From assembly GCA_012845835.1 (NCBI GenBank), contig JABAKD010000004.1:4124265-4188264 (forward strand): a stretch of 64,000 bases of DNA. The letters are read 5' to 3'. Shown piece after piece: positions 55,051 to 64,000 of the stretch. The number at the start of each line of letters is the position of its first letter. Position 1 is the first letter of the stretch. The notes under the pieces were generated by a model that had not been told where the DNA came from, did not search any database, and was given only the letters and a program-made list of their open reading frames with translations. Both the position numbers and the translations under genes were made by a program. Source of the stretch: Undaria pinnatifida (lineage: Eukaryota > Sar > Phaeophyceae > Laminariales > Alariaceae).

Positions 55051-57005
55051 TGTTGTTGTTGTTCTCACATTAACTCGCATAATCAAGTCCGTGGTCACAG
55101 GACAGGCTCCAGTCACTCTGGAGCTGAGGAATACCCCAGGGAAAAACACACAACCCAAGGTGGTACACGCATATATCACAGCTGACGCAATTCATGCCTC
55201 CACCAGAAACATATAAAAGTGAAATCGGGAGTCAGTCTACGATGTGCCAGGTCCAGGCCGGTACATACGTCTCACTACTCACGCCTGGAGAAACCAAATA
55301 TTCCGATTGCCACCCAAGGAAGACTACCACGTATATATTACACGTAGTATCTATCACTACGCATACGCACGACAGGCATAAGTCAATTGGAGAAAAAGAA
55401 ACAAAGAAAAGAAAAAAAGCTAAAGGAAAGGAAAGAAAAGAAAAGAAAAAAAACGAAACAAGACGAAAAAGGCAAGCAAAGATAAGAAAAAGACAAGAAA
55501 AGCAAGAAAAGACAAGACAGGAAAGCAAGGAAAGAAGAAGAGAAAAAAAAGAAAAAAAAAGAAATAAAAAAAGAAAAGAAAGAAAAATGTCATACTAGTA
55601 GACCCTAGGAACTGGCTAAGAATGGCATTGGACTAACAGAGGGTATCACGTCCATCATCAATGGCACCTGGGAAAGAACGCAACATGGCGAAGAAATCAG
55701 GGCGGTCTTATGCCATCTTGTGATGGCCATTAGAAAGCCCACAACTTTCAATACGATGATGGCCAAACCCAGACTTCAGTCTCTTGGGCATGACGCTCCC
55801 CCTTCCGCCCCTCCCCCATTCCTCCCTTTCCCCCTCCCCCCTCCCCCCCTCCCCCACTCCCCTCCCCGCCCCCCCCCCTTCCCCCTCCCCCCGGCCGCTT
55901 AGAGATGCCAACGGTGGATGACGCTGCCGCAGCCTTTGCGCGTCGCTCTGCAGCTTTGCGTCTCTCCGTTTCATGCCAATTCCGCATGAACAACTCGGCT
56001 CCCTCCTCTACTCTTCGAAACCATCTGCCAGCCTTCTGAGCAGCCTTTCGCCATCCTTCGAATTTCATTCCAAAAACCGACATATCCTCCTTCAGATGAT
56101 CCATCCAGTCTTTCTCTTGCCCCCCTGAGTAGCCTTTACCCCCAACAAACTCCCCAAACATCACCCTCTGTGGCAGACGCTCCTCCCCCATGCGTGCCAC
56201 GAATCCCGCAAACAAAATCCTCCGTTTGCGCACTATCACCTCAACGCTCTCGGAATCTGTCTGGGCAAGCGCGTCGGCGTACGATAGGGTGTGGTCGTCG
56301 CGCTTCCGTTTCCGCCATCCAAGGCATCGGAGGAGCATGGAGCGGTGAACCCGTCGTAGCCTGTCATAGTCAGGCTTCTTCGGGCTCCACGTCATGCAAC
56401 CGTACAGCAGTGTCTCGACCACCTCAGCTTTCAGCAACCGCACCTTCAACCGTAAACGCACACCCGGGCGATCATAGATTTCCATCTTGTACCGCTGGAA
56501 ACACGCCCAGGCCCTCTGAAGACGCCGCGTTATTTCAGTGCTAAGGTTTCTGTCTGCGGTGATAGCCCCGCCCAAGTATACAAACTGGATTGTTTGTTTG
56601 TAAACCTGGCCGGCTGCATTGATCGTGAAGGACACCTTCCCCCCGCTTTTGGTTTCCAGGCACATTATTTCTGTTTTTGCCTCGGATACTGTAAGCCCGA
56701 ACGACGAACACGCAGTCACGATCGTCGTCATCATCCTCTCCAGACCTTCTGATGATCGCGATACGATGCCCGCATCGTCCGCGTACAGCATACCCCACAA
56801 TCTCTGCACCCCCTCCCCCTCCTTCCCCCTCCGTCCGTCGACTTTGCCTGTGCGTGAAGTGCCCTTCTCGCCTTCCTTCTTTCGTTGAAGCTGCACCATG
56901 TTGTCCGTGATGGCTGCATCAGCGAGGAAGCGTTTCTCGGCAACACGCAGTACCGCAGTGAAAAACATGTTGAACAGCAGTGGCGCGAATTGGCCAACGC
57001 CGGGC
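55051..57005 (-). mobile_element. LINE (non-LTR retrotransposon), 5'-truncated
   Basis: The element runs on the minus strand from a breakpoint inside the RT domain (about 57005) through the ORF end at 55748, a 3' untranslated region with a long pyrimidine-rich (purine on plus) stretch at 55385-55590, to a tail of AACAAC repeats at 55051. 5' truncation is the usual result of target-primed reverse transcription. At least six other fragments of its 3' region are in the window, so the family is abundant. Confidence 0.88.
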
Positions 57006-57010
57006 ACCAC
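55748..57010 (-). CDS. LINE reverse transcriptase, C-terminal 420 residues
   Basis: APLLFNMFF (about residue 9-17) is the end of the RT motif that normally begins QGxxL; everything N-terminal to it (RT fingers and any endonuclease) is missing. LYADDAGIV (about residues 75-83) is the catalytic box. KTEIMCLET, VYLGGAI and the post-RT segment YGCMTWSPKKPDYDRLRRVH, LLRCLGWRKRK and RRILFAGFVARM follow in the order usual for non-LTR RTs with a C-terminal Cys/His-type region. The tail is Ala/Arg then Gly-rich (low complexity, about residues 345-400) and ends ETEVWVWPSSY. The frame is open to its stop, so insertion is recent, but without the N-terminus it cannot act. Confidence 0.88.
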   Translation of the reverse strand: MVPGVGQFAPLLFNMFFTAVLRVAEKRFLADAAITDNMVQLQRKKEGEKGTSRTGKVDGRRGKEGEGVQRLWGMLYADDAGIVSRSSEGLERMMTTIVTACSSFGLTVSEAKTEIMCLETKSGGKVSFTINAAGQVYKQTIQFVYLGGAITADRNLSTEITRRLQRAWACFQRYKMEIYDRPGVRLRLKVRLLKAEVVETLLYGCMTWSPKKPDYDRLRRVHRSMLLRCLGWRKRKRDDHTLSYADALAQTDSESVEVIVRKRRILFAGFVARMGEERLPQRVMFGEFVGGKGYSGGQEKDWMDHLKEDMSVFGMKFEGWRKAAQKAGRWFRRVEEGAELFMRNWHETERRKAAERRAKAAAASSTVGISKRPGGGGRGGGGEGSGGGGEGGGGKGGMGEGRKGERHAQETEVWVWPSSY

Positions 57011-57265
57011 TTTGGGGTAGGGGCGTTAATAATCAGGTACCTTTGGGAATTGAGTAGCCAAATCAGGTTTACCCGGCCAAAATGTTGCCATCGTTGGGTG
57101 GTGGCGTTGGCCAATCAGATGGCGTCCTGGGGTCGTAGTGGTAACTAAAACAGAACCTGATTTCAGCCACAAACGAACTGGAAGTTTGCAGTTGGAATTT
57201 TGTATACCTTATTTTGTCCAATAGTTTTCAATTTACCTTATTTTGGCCACTGATGAACTCATGCT
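57011..57265. repeat. Repeat I, flank of the LINE (5' side)
   Basis: GGCCAATCAGATGGCGTCCTGGGG is the inverse of 48708-48735. GTATACCTTATTTTG and ACCTTATTTTGGCCA (57190-57250) echo the other flank in inverse orientation. Confidence 0.5.
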
Positions 57266-58085
57266 GAAATCCCGAATTTTAAACTTAAATAATTTGATTG
57301 GGTTATCATCGAAAACCCGGGGTGAATTCCAAATTCGAATTCATGTCGCGCTGTTGCGCTGTCGCTTGCGGCTGATACACCGAAAAAACGTCACGCCGCG
57401 GACTGAAAGCTAGACGTTAGCATGGATAACGATGATGCACTGGCAGCTCTTCTGACAGCACTCGAAGATCTTCACAACATACAGAATGAGATGCACACGT
57501 GCATCAAGCAGGCGAGAGAGACGTAGTTAATACTTGGCGCATACGATTGATACGTACGTACTCAATAGTAGTACCAGGGAAGTACGAATCTGCTGTACGA
57601 GTATTTTTGCAGGGCTTCGTAGCGTCTCTTCGCCCTGCTGTTCTTGTTGCCTGTGCTCTGTACCAATATCTGTCCTGCTGTGCGCTGCATGTGACGTATG
57701 GAAAATGCGATGGCATTGTGGCCGTCGACCTAAACGTAAACGTCACACAGCCCAAGGTTTTTATCAGCTGTTCAGCCCCATGTTTTACAATCCATCGTTC
57801 AGCTGACGACGTTTTTCAATTTTTATGAAATCAATCGTTCTAGTTTTTGTCCGCTCGTCCCGTCCCAACTTCCCTTTTGCTGACAATCATTATTTTGTGG
57901 CACATTGGGCACCGCGCAGGGTTTCCTGAACATGGCGAAAGCCAGGAGGAGCATGGGCCGAAATTCCGTGAGCGTCCTAGATACACGTGAAGAGTACTCT
58001 GCCGAGGTCACCGTTTCCATGTCAGTACTCGCTCGCAAAACGTGCAATATCATGTCATAGAATACCAGATTGCGTCAGCAGGCAG
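57266..58085. other. No gene seen
   Basis: Short frames on both strands without recognisable motifs. Confidence 0.4.
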
Positions 58086-58089
58086 TATG

Positions 58090-58415
58090 CCGGTCGCCCC
58101 GGTAGGGTATCAGGTTATCCTCGAGCCTGGTGTAGGTCAGTTTCGTGAGTTCGAATGCCCCCGAGTGCATACTCGTATAAATTCGTGGGGACTTTTTCTT
58201 GCGCACAAATTGACTCGCGAAAAATGCGAGAGCGTGAGTCAGCAGCACTCGATGAAAAACGACGAGCAGTGGGATTGCTGAACCCTATGCGCGATCAAAA
58301 GAATGAAGGCAAGAACCGGGGGGAAAAAGGGACGACACCGGTGACCACGGCTCATCCAGAAGCTGGAAAGTAAAAGTGTGCGAAAATAAATAAATAAATA
58401 CAAGGGCTCCGCATG
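58090..58415 (+). mobile_element. SINE-1, tRNA-derived, copy B
   Basis: Head CGGTCGCCCCGG, A box TAGGGTATCAGG (58103), B box GAGTTCGAATGCC (58147), body matching 20600-20810 in inverse orientation, and an AAATAAATAAAT tail (58383-58400). Confidence 0.88.
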
Positions 58416-59087
58416 GGTGCCGGCATCTGATCGCCGGCACCCATGCCTCGGGTAGGGCAGGGCAGCACTTCGAATTGTTCGATTGTAAGGTAATGCCAAG
58501 AGTTCGATAGAGACTAATAATCATAACAATGTACTACTATTAATAGCTACCGTTTTTTCAATGAATCCGATTCCGAGCTTCATTCATCAGATTTCAATCG
58601 GATCAATCCGACCACACGCCGACTGACCCTTTAGTCTGGCGACGAGACGTGTCGAGTGCGTTTCTTATGATATTTTAACTCAATCAAGCATCCGGGGCCA
58701 GTAAGGTGACTGCCCATGTCCGCTGCGTGTCTTCTTCGTAGCCACTGAGAGACGCGCACTGAGCCACTTCAACAGCTCCAAACGCAATAATATAGAAAGG
58801 GGAATTAGAGCGTTCTACTACTGGTATAACACGCGTTCTGCTGGACGTATCATGGTCGTCTTGCAGCCTTTCTAATCTTCTCGCATCGTATTCTGCACAA
58901 CTACTCGCACTTTCCCGTATTTTATTCGTTCAAGCCCTGCGGACATCAAGCAAAACAACCGCAATTTTGGCTAGTTACTTGCATGATAGGTCGCGCAAAA
59001 AACCTTGGCCTATTGGGTCAAAGCCTACTAACTCTAAGATCGCAATTATTCACGCAGTCGCAATTCAGCTGGTTATTTGCATCATGT
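58416..59087. other. No gene seen
   Basis: One stretch (TTCGTTCAAGCCCTGCGGACATCAAG, 58926) resembles part of the repeat at 44950 and 45160. Confidence 0.4.
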
Positions 59088-59260
59088 ACGTTATCTAGGT
59101 ATTTTTTATTTGTTTGTGAAGGGTGTCCGTCTAATTTTGCCTCCTAATAAAGTTGTATCCCCGCCTTCGTTGCCGGCCGTAGGGAACCTTTCGCAGATGT
59201 CGTAGTATGCACATTCGTCTACGAAAAGCGCGTCATCGCTCACGCGTTATTTGTGTGTGT
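59088..59260 (+). repeat. Repeat J, copy 1
   Basis: TACGTTATCTAGG.ATTTTTTATTTGT through CCGGCCGTAGGGAACCTT to TCGTCTACGAAAAGC.C.TCATCGCTC is shared in direct orientation with 60609-60780, about 90 percent identical by eye. Confidence 0.85.
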
Positions 59261-60548
59261 ATTTTTGTGGGTTATAGCCTCAAGGTTAGGTGTTAAGTAG
59301 TTCCAACTGGAAGAGCGAGGCCATTTGATATTAACTTTTTGGGCATAAGTGGCTCCCATGTCTAAAACTCGAAATAGTGGTCTCCTTCAGTAGGCCTAGA
59401 AAGAAAAACCGAGGAAACATCAAACTACTTGAAAATAGACAAGAATAATTCTGCACTAATGCAGACATAGTTGGCAAAAAAAGGATTTATCTCATGAGTG
59501 AGCATGAGTGGGTGGAAACTTCGAGAAAGCCCCTCCCCTGCCCATGCTGTGCGAGCTTGAACAAACGGCCAAAACAAATACCGGTACTTGTACTGTACCT
59601 GGTAAAAAAATTGAGTGCATCTTACTCCAGACTCGCTTCATATGTAGGATACCTCGCGTGCGTCTGCCGCCTTCGGTGTGCCTCAGTCTGGCAGTCAGTA
59701 CAGCAGCACAGCAGGACTGGCCCTCAACCCGGTTCAATTTTCCACGCTCGAAACGTAGGCATTCGCGCGAGAAGCAACATGGTCGTAAAGTGCAGCAGCT
59801 CCGGCCATGCGCTACGTCGGGCACACACCAAACCAAAAAATGTCATCGAAAAATTACAGCCTCAGGACGAGAGTGCAGGAGCGCGAGCGCGCGACGAACT
59901 ATGTCAGAGCCCCAGCTCTCTGACCGCAGAGCACGCCGGGTTAGGAGGAATCTCGTGGGCGTCTTCCACCGGCTAGTTGTGCTGTACCCAGGTAGTTGGG
60001 TTGGCTATTGGGGTGCTGGTTGTCTGTGTTGTGCTTTGTTGTTTTTGTTTTGTGGTGTGTTGCGTGCTGTGTGTGCGCAATGCTCGTAAATACACGAGGG
60101 CTCCTTTTCAAGTAATAGTTCGCAGAGGCATGCCGCTCCACGAGAGCGGGATGCCTCTAACCACCGCCAACGTTGCTGGTGTTGTACACGTAGGTTGATT
60201 AACTCAAGTTGAGGATACACCAAGCGGCTTGCTGGGTTGAACGTTGTAATTACTGCGTGGGTGTTATGCTGTGCTGCTGCTGCAAAGTGTCTTCGTTGAC
60301 GTTGCCTTGAGCCTTTGTCATGCGAAATGCTGTTATTTGCTGGAAAATACTCGGAAATTTGCTTCAAATATGCACTTGGGCCAAAAGGTGCCCTAGTGCA
60401 TATTTTGGGAAAATCCACGTCTCACGCTGGTCGTTAGGTCTACAATATTGACCTATTTTTTTCATTTTTAAAAGACGATAGGGCTTAATTCGGTTTAGAT
60501 CCAAATATATAGGCCTATCGTCAGGGTTAAATAGGTCTATCGGCTATT
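59261..60548. other. No certain gene
   Basis: Long overlapping frames on both strands at 59492-60089 have no recognised domain. One TACCTGGTA at 59597. Confidence 0.35.
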
Positions 60549-60605
60549 TGCTTCTTTTTTTTTCTTCATCCTTCGGCGGATGGGGAAAAACAAAGCTTAA
60601 GCTCA
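60549..60605 (-). mobile_element. SINE-3, 3' tail fragment
   Basis: On minus: GGTGAGCTTAAGCTTTGTTTTTCCCCATCCGCCGAAGGATGAAG then an A run, the same end as 52786-52845, keeping the stem-loop with compensating change in the loop-closing bases. Confidence 0.7.
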
Positions 60606-60608
60606 CCA

Positions 60609-60780
60609 TGTACGTTATCTAGGGATTTTTTATTTGTGTGTGAAGGCTGTCCGTCTAATTTTGCTTCCTAAACAAAGTTGTATCCCCGCCTTCGTTGCCG
60701 GCCGTAGGGAACCTTACGCAGATGTCGTAGTATGTACATTCGTCTACGAAAAGCACATCATCGCTCGCGCGTTATTTGTT
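60609..60780 (+). repeat. Repeat J, copy 2
   Basis: See copy 1 at 59088. Confidence 0.85.
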
Positions 60781-61039
60781 TTTACTTCTTTTTGTAGGTT
60801 GTCCATCGTTGTTGTACGTTGTTGTTGGCGCGTATCCTATTATTATTTTATCAGACAAAACCAAAACAAACGCTCCAGCCCTGCAGATGTAATAAAAAGG
60901 GAAACAAACGCTCGAGAGTATGCCACCGCGCAATTCCAAACATGAGCAAGTACCGTTTGGAAATGATGCCAATTTTGTAAATCATCCAGGCGCTGCAGAC
61001 ATTAAGATACACCTAAAATCTCCGAAATTCCTCCTCGAC

Positions 61040-61250
61040 ATGCGGTATTTTTGCAACTTCTCGCTTGTCTCGCTCGGCATCCGTCCGCGTTCACGTCGAT
61101 GTGCGGAACGGACATGGCAGGGCGAGGGGCGTTGGAGCCGCCCCCCGAAGCCGGCGCTCGAACGAAGCTATTTGACCGAGAATTCCAGTTCCGCGAATCG
61201 CATACTTAGGCCGAGACAAGAAAAACTCCTGACCGAATCCCTGAAGCCAA
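61040..61250 (+). repeat. Repeat F, copy 3
   Basis: CAACTTCTCGCTTGTCTCGCTC, GTGCGGAACGGACATGGCAGGGCGAGGGGCGTTGGAGCCGCCCC and CGGCGCTCGAACGAAGC match copies 1 and 2. Confidence 0.8.
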
Positions 61251-61584
61251 ATAATGATTTTATATATATGTAAGTACTGGACTGCGTTAGTATCGTATTC
61301 ATATTGGATTTTGCGCGAAGGGAGAAACTGCTGTGAGGCGAGGCAACCGAGCGGAGCGAGGCCGGTTGCCCCCCTCCCGGTTGGAGAGCCATAGTGAAAA
61401 CGTGCCTCCTACGCGTTTTGGCTTCATTTCTCGTCACAATCGGGGCTCAATACTAAAAACTGACCGAGGGTGGGTGCGAACATCTGCACAACAAAAGCGG
61501 AGAAATAGGAGGCAAACTATGTGCTGCTGTATGGAGCCTATCAAACGCCGTCAGAGTATCAGTACCACCCAGTACCGGTCGTTT

Positions 61585-62150
61585 CAGGTTGAAGTACTCC
61601 AGGCATTCGGGAGCACTCAATCATTCAAGTCATTTCAGGTCGAAGCGCTCCAGGGACTCGCGAGTACTCATTCATTTCAGGTCGAAGTACCCCAGGAGCT
61701 TGCAAGTGCTAATTCATTTCAGGTCGAAGTACTCCAGGGACTCGCAAGTACTCAGTCATGTCTGGTCGAAGTACTCCAGGCACTCGCAAGTACTCAGTCA
61801 TTTCAGGTCGAAGCACTCCAGGGACTCGCGAGTACTCAGTCATTTCAGGTCGGAGTACTCCAGGGACTCGCGAGTACTGAGCCATTTCAATTGAAAGTAC
61901 TCCAGGCACTCGCAAATACTCAGTCTTTTCAGGTCGAAGTACTGCAGGTACTCGCGAGTACTCCATCATTTCAGGCTGAAGTGCCCCAGGCACTCGCGAG
62001 TGCTCAGTCATTTCAGGCTGAAGTACTCCAGGCACTCGCGAGTACTCAGTCATTTCAGGCGCTCGCGAGCACTCAGTCATTTTAGCTCGAAATTGAAGTA
62101 CTCCAGCCACGCGTGAGTACTAGTCATATACAAGCATCCATTTCAGGCTG
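61585..62150. repeat. 42 bp minisatellite, array 1
   Basis: About 13 units of the form TCATTTCAGGTCGAAGTACT-CCAGGGACTCGCGAGTACTCAG. Because 42 is divisible by three, both strands stay open: plus gives LQGLASTQSFQVEV repeats (within 61333-62085), minus gives RVPGVLRPEMTEYS repeats (62110-61709). The palindromes GAGTACTC and CTCGCGAG recur in each unit. Whether either strand is translated is unknown. Confidence 0.9.
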
Positions 62151-62157
62151 ATGGACT

Positions 62158-62584
62158 CTAGGCACTCTCCGCGAGCACTCCCCACCGATTGAGGAAGGAA
62201 CTCAAAGCCCGATTGGGTACGTGGTAGCCCCGCTTGCACTTGTAATCGGCAATACTTTGGGTCACTGCCGCGGGCACTTCGACCTCAGCACCAGTCTCTT
62301 TCGAGGAGGTCTTTGGCCCATGATTCCTCATCATCGTTACCATCTGCTGATGGTGGCGGTGGTGCTGCTGTGCTAGATTGAGAGTCGTCGCTGGCCCCTG
62401 GTGCAGAAGATGACCCGCCTTCGCCATCACCAACTTCACTCATGCTGTTGCGGGTCCGCACCTCTCTCTGCTGGTATGTACTGGTAGTGGTACTGGCACT
62501 GGCCTCTCCCACCGCCTGACGTAGACTATACTGAGACTGCTTGGTGGCACGAAACAGCAGCTGACAGCCAGTTCTTGAGGCCAT
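62158..62584 (-). CDS. Possible hypothetical protein between the 42 bp arrays
   Basis: From ATG at 62584 the minus strand reads MASRTGCQLLFRATKQSQYS, a Ser/Thr-rich part, then APPPPSADGNDDEESWAKDLLERDWC and a stop at 62285. One base over, a frame continues ETGAEVEVPAAVTQSIADYK, CKRGYHVPNRALSSFLNRWG to a stop at 62158. A single shift near 62300 would fuse the two into about 140 residues; I saw no good splice sites. Not recognised. Confidence 0.3.
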
Positions 62585-63374
62585 TGTTTATGGTACTCCG
62601 ATCCAGGTCACAGATGTTCCTGACATTCGTTTCGCCTCCTAAAGATCAAGATGCCGACGTAAGATTTCCAAACAGTGTGTACGGTAAAAACGAGTCTAGA
62701 TGCAGAAGCTAACAACAATGTTCATTAAATTCGTTGGCATTTTTTGGAGGGGTGGTTGTACGATTTCGAAAACCCGAAACACACCCAAACGCGCCACAGC
62801 GCCACAACACGCTACAGACCATGGCGATCGAGGTGCGCGAGGGTCAAGCGGCAGCTGCTCGGCAAATGGCCCAGGGGGCTGCCGCATCTTAGCGAATTTC
62901 TGCTGTTCTGTGCGTGTGTGCGGGCGGGGGCATATTTGCGGCCTAACCTCGAGACAACATCTGGAGAAGAAATACCTTGTCCCGATCTCAGGCTGAGCTG
63001 AGATCGGGGCGAAATACCCCTTTTCGGTGGATTTTTCGATCTTGGAAATTGTCAGAACCAACATTCGTTTCCAAATGCTGTGTACAAGTACACAGATTTT
63101 ACGTTAGGCGAATCTTGTAGAGATCGAGATCTATGGCCTACATCGGGGTACCATAAACAGTGGCCTGAGCAGAGATCTAGAAGATTGTTAGATCTAGAAG
63201 GTCGATCTTCTATAGATCTATCAATTGGCTCCAAGGTCTACAATTTAAGATCTACTACTGCTGTACATTTATTTATTTATTCATTTATTTTTTACTGGGT
63301 GGAAGAAAGGAAAAAAAAAGAAGCATAAATTGCTACGTATGTACCTGATACTGCTGTATACCAATATTTTCCTT
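62585..63374. other. No gene seen; hairpin at 62981-63008
   Basis: CCCGATCTCA (62981) pairs perfectly with TGAGATCGGG (62999-63008) around an 8-base loop. GATCTA-rich sequence follows at 63115-63255. Confidence 0.5.
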
Positions 63375-64000
63375 GCACACCGGGTACTCAGTCATTTCAG
63401 GATGGATTACACCAGGTACTCGCGAGTACTCAGTCATGTAGGTGCAAGTACTTCAGGGACTCGCGAGCACTCAGTTTTTTCAGGCTGAGGTACTTCAGGC
63501 ACTCGCGAGTACTCATTCATTTCAGATTGAATCTCTCCAGGGACTTGCGAGTACTCTGTCATTTCGACTGAGATACTCCAGGGACTCGCGAGTACTCGGT
63601 CATTTCAGGCTGAAGAACTCCAGGGACTCGCGAGCACTCAGTCATTTCAGGCCGAAATACTCCAGGAACTCGGGAGTACTCAGTCATTTCAGGCTGAAGT
63701 ACTCCAGGAACTCGGGAGTACTCAGTCATTTCAGGCTGAAGAACTCCAGGCACTCGCGAGTACTCGGTCATTTCAGGCTGAAGTACTCCAGGGACTCGCA
63801 AAACCTCATTCATTTCAGGCTGAAATACTCCAGGGACTCCCGAATACTCAGTTTTTTCAGGCTGAAGTACTCCAGGGACTCGCGAGTACTCGGTCATTTC
63901 AGGCTGAAGGACTCCAGGGACTCGCGAACACTCGGTCATTTCAGCTCGAAGTACTCCAGGGACTCGCGAATACTCGGCCATTTCAGCTCGAAGTACTCCA
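63375..64000. repeat. 42 bp minisatellite, array 2 (runs off the window)
   Basis: The same unit as array 1, about 15 copies, continuing to the last base. The minus strand is open from 63981 to 63559 with PGVLQPEMTEYSRV repeats. Some units carry CTCGGGAG or CTCCCGAA in place of CTCGCGAG. Confidence 0.9.

Noticed and set aside
55794-55900. C-rich tract as a separate simple repeat or plus-strand gene
   Set aside because: It is the Gly-rich end of the LINE ORF read on the other strand.
59492-60089. Overlapping 114-193 codon frames on both strands
   Set aside because: All frames are similarly open by composition and none has a recognisable domain.

Overview
The window looks like nuclear DNA of a eukaryote with a large, transposon-rich genome. 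The evidence is spliced genes with GT-AG introns (one apparently GC-AG), a gypsy-type retroelement, a LINE, several tRNA-derived SINE families, two hAT-like elements, a Tc1/mariner-like element, and many minisatellites and local duplications. A stramenopile alga, perhaps a brown alga, is my best guess from the intron density and repeat mix, but nothing here proves it. There is no prokaryotic operon, rRNA gene, CRISPR array or intact virus.

Layout. 0.4-6.4 kb: a decayed Ty3/gypsy-type retrotransposon on the minus strand (gag, protease, RT and RNase H visible, integrase not), with its RT split by an 845 bp Tc1/mariner-like insertion. 6.7-7.9 kb: a hAT remnant keeping only the C-terminal end of the transposase. 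8-16 kb: mostly non-coding, with tandem duplications at 10.4, 11.1, 11.6 and 12.8-14 kb. 16.1-16.9 kb: a possible minus-strand Gln-rich/coiled-coil gene. 17.6-18.7 kb: a two-exon SLX9-like ribosome-biogenesis gene. 19.6 kb: a possible terminal exon of a basic protein. 20.5-25.4 kb: SINEs and a 448 bp tandem duplication. 27.0-30.4 kb: a seven-exon S-adenosylmethionine decarboxylase gene on the minus strand, the best-supported host gene, lacking only its N-terminal exon. 31-51 kb: a mosaic of LINE 3' fragments, SINEs, foldback tRNA-headed units, GTGCC-type arrays, hairpins and minisatellites. 51.5-53.9 kb: a second hAT-like insertion beside a possible acidic first exon (54.1 kb). 55.0-57.0 kb: a 5'-truncated LINE with an open RT reading frame. 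57-61 kb: more repeats. 61.6-64 kb: two arrays of a 42 bp minisatellite flanking a possible minus-strand gene.

Function. Only two host genes are recognised: polyamine synthesis (SAMDC) and pre-ribosome maturation (SLX9-like). They are independent. The rest is a record of repeat activity. The most unusual signals are a recurring short peptide-coding module (MSFD/MSID...LTADV) in seven copies, foldback units with tRNA-like promoters at both ends, duplicated exon edges in SAMDC, and a marked excess of the palindromic motif TACCWGGTA.
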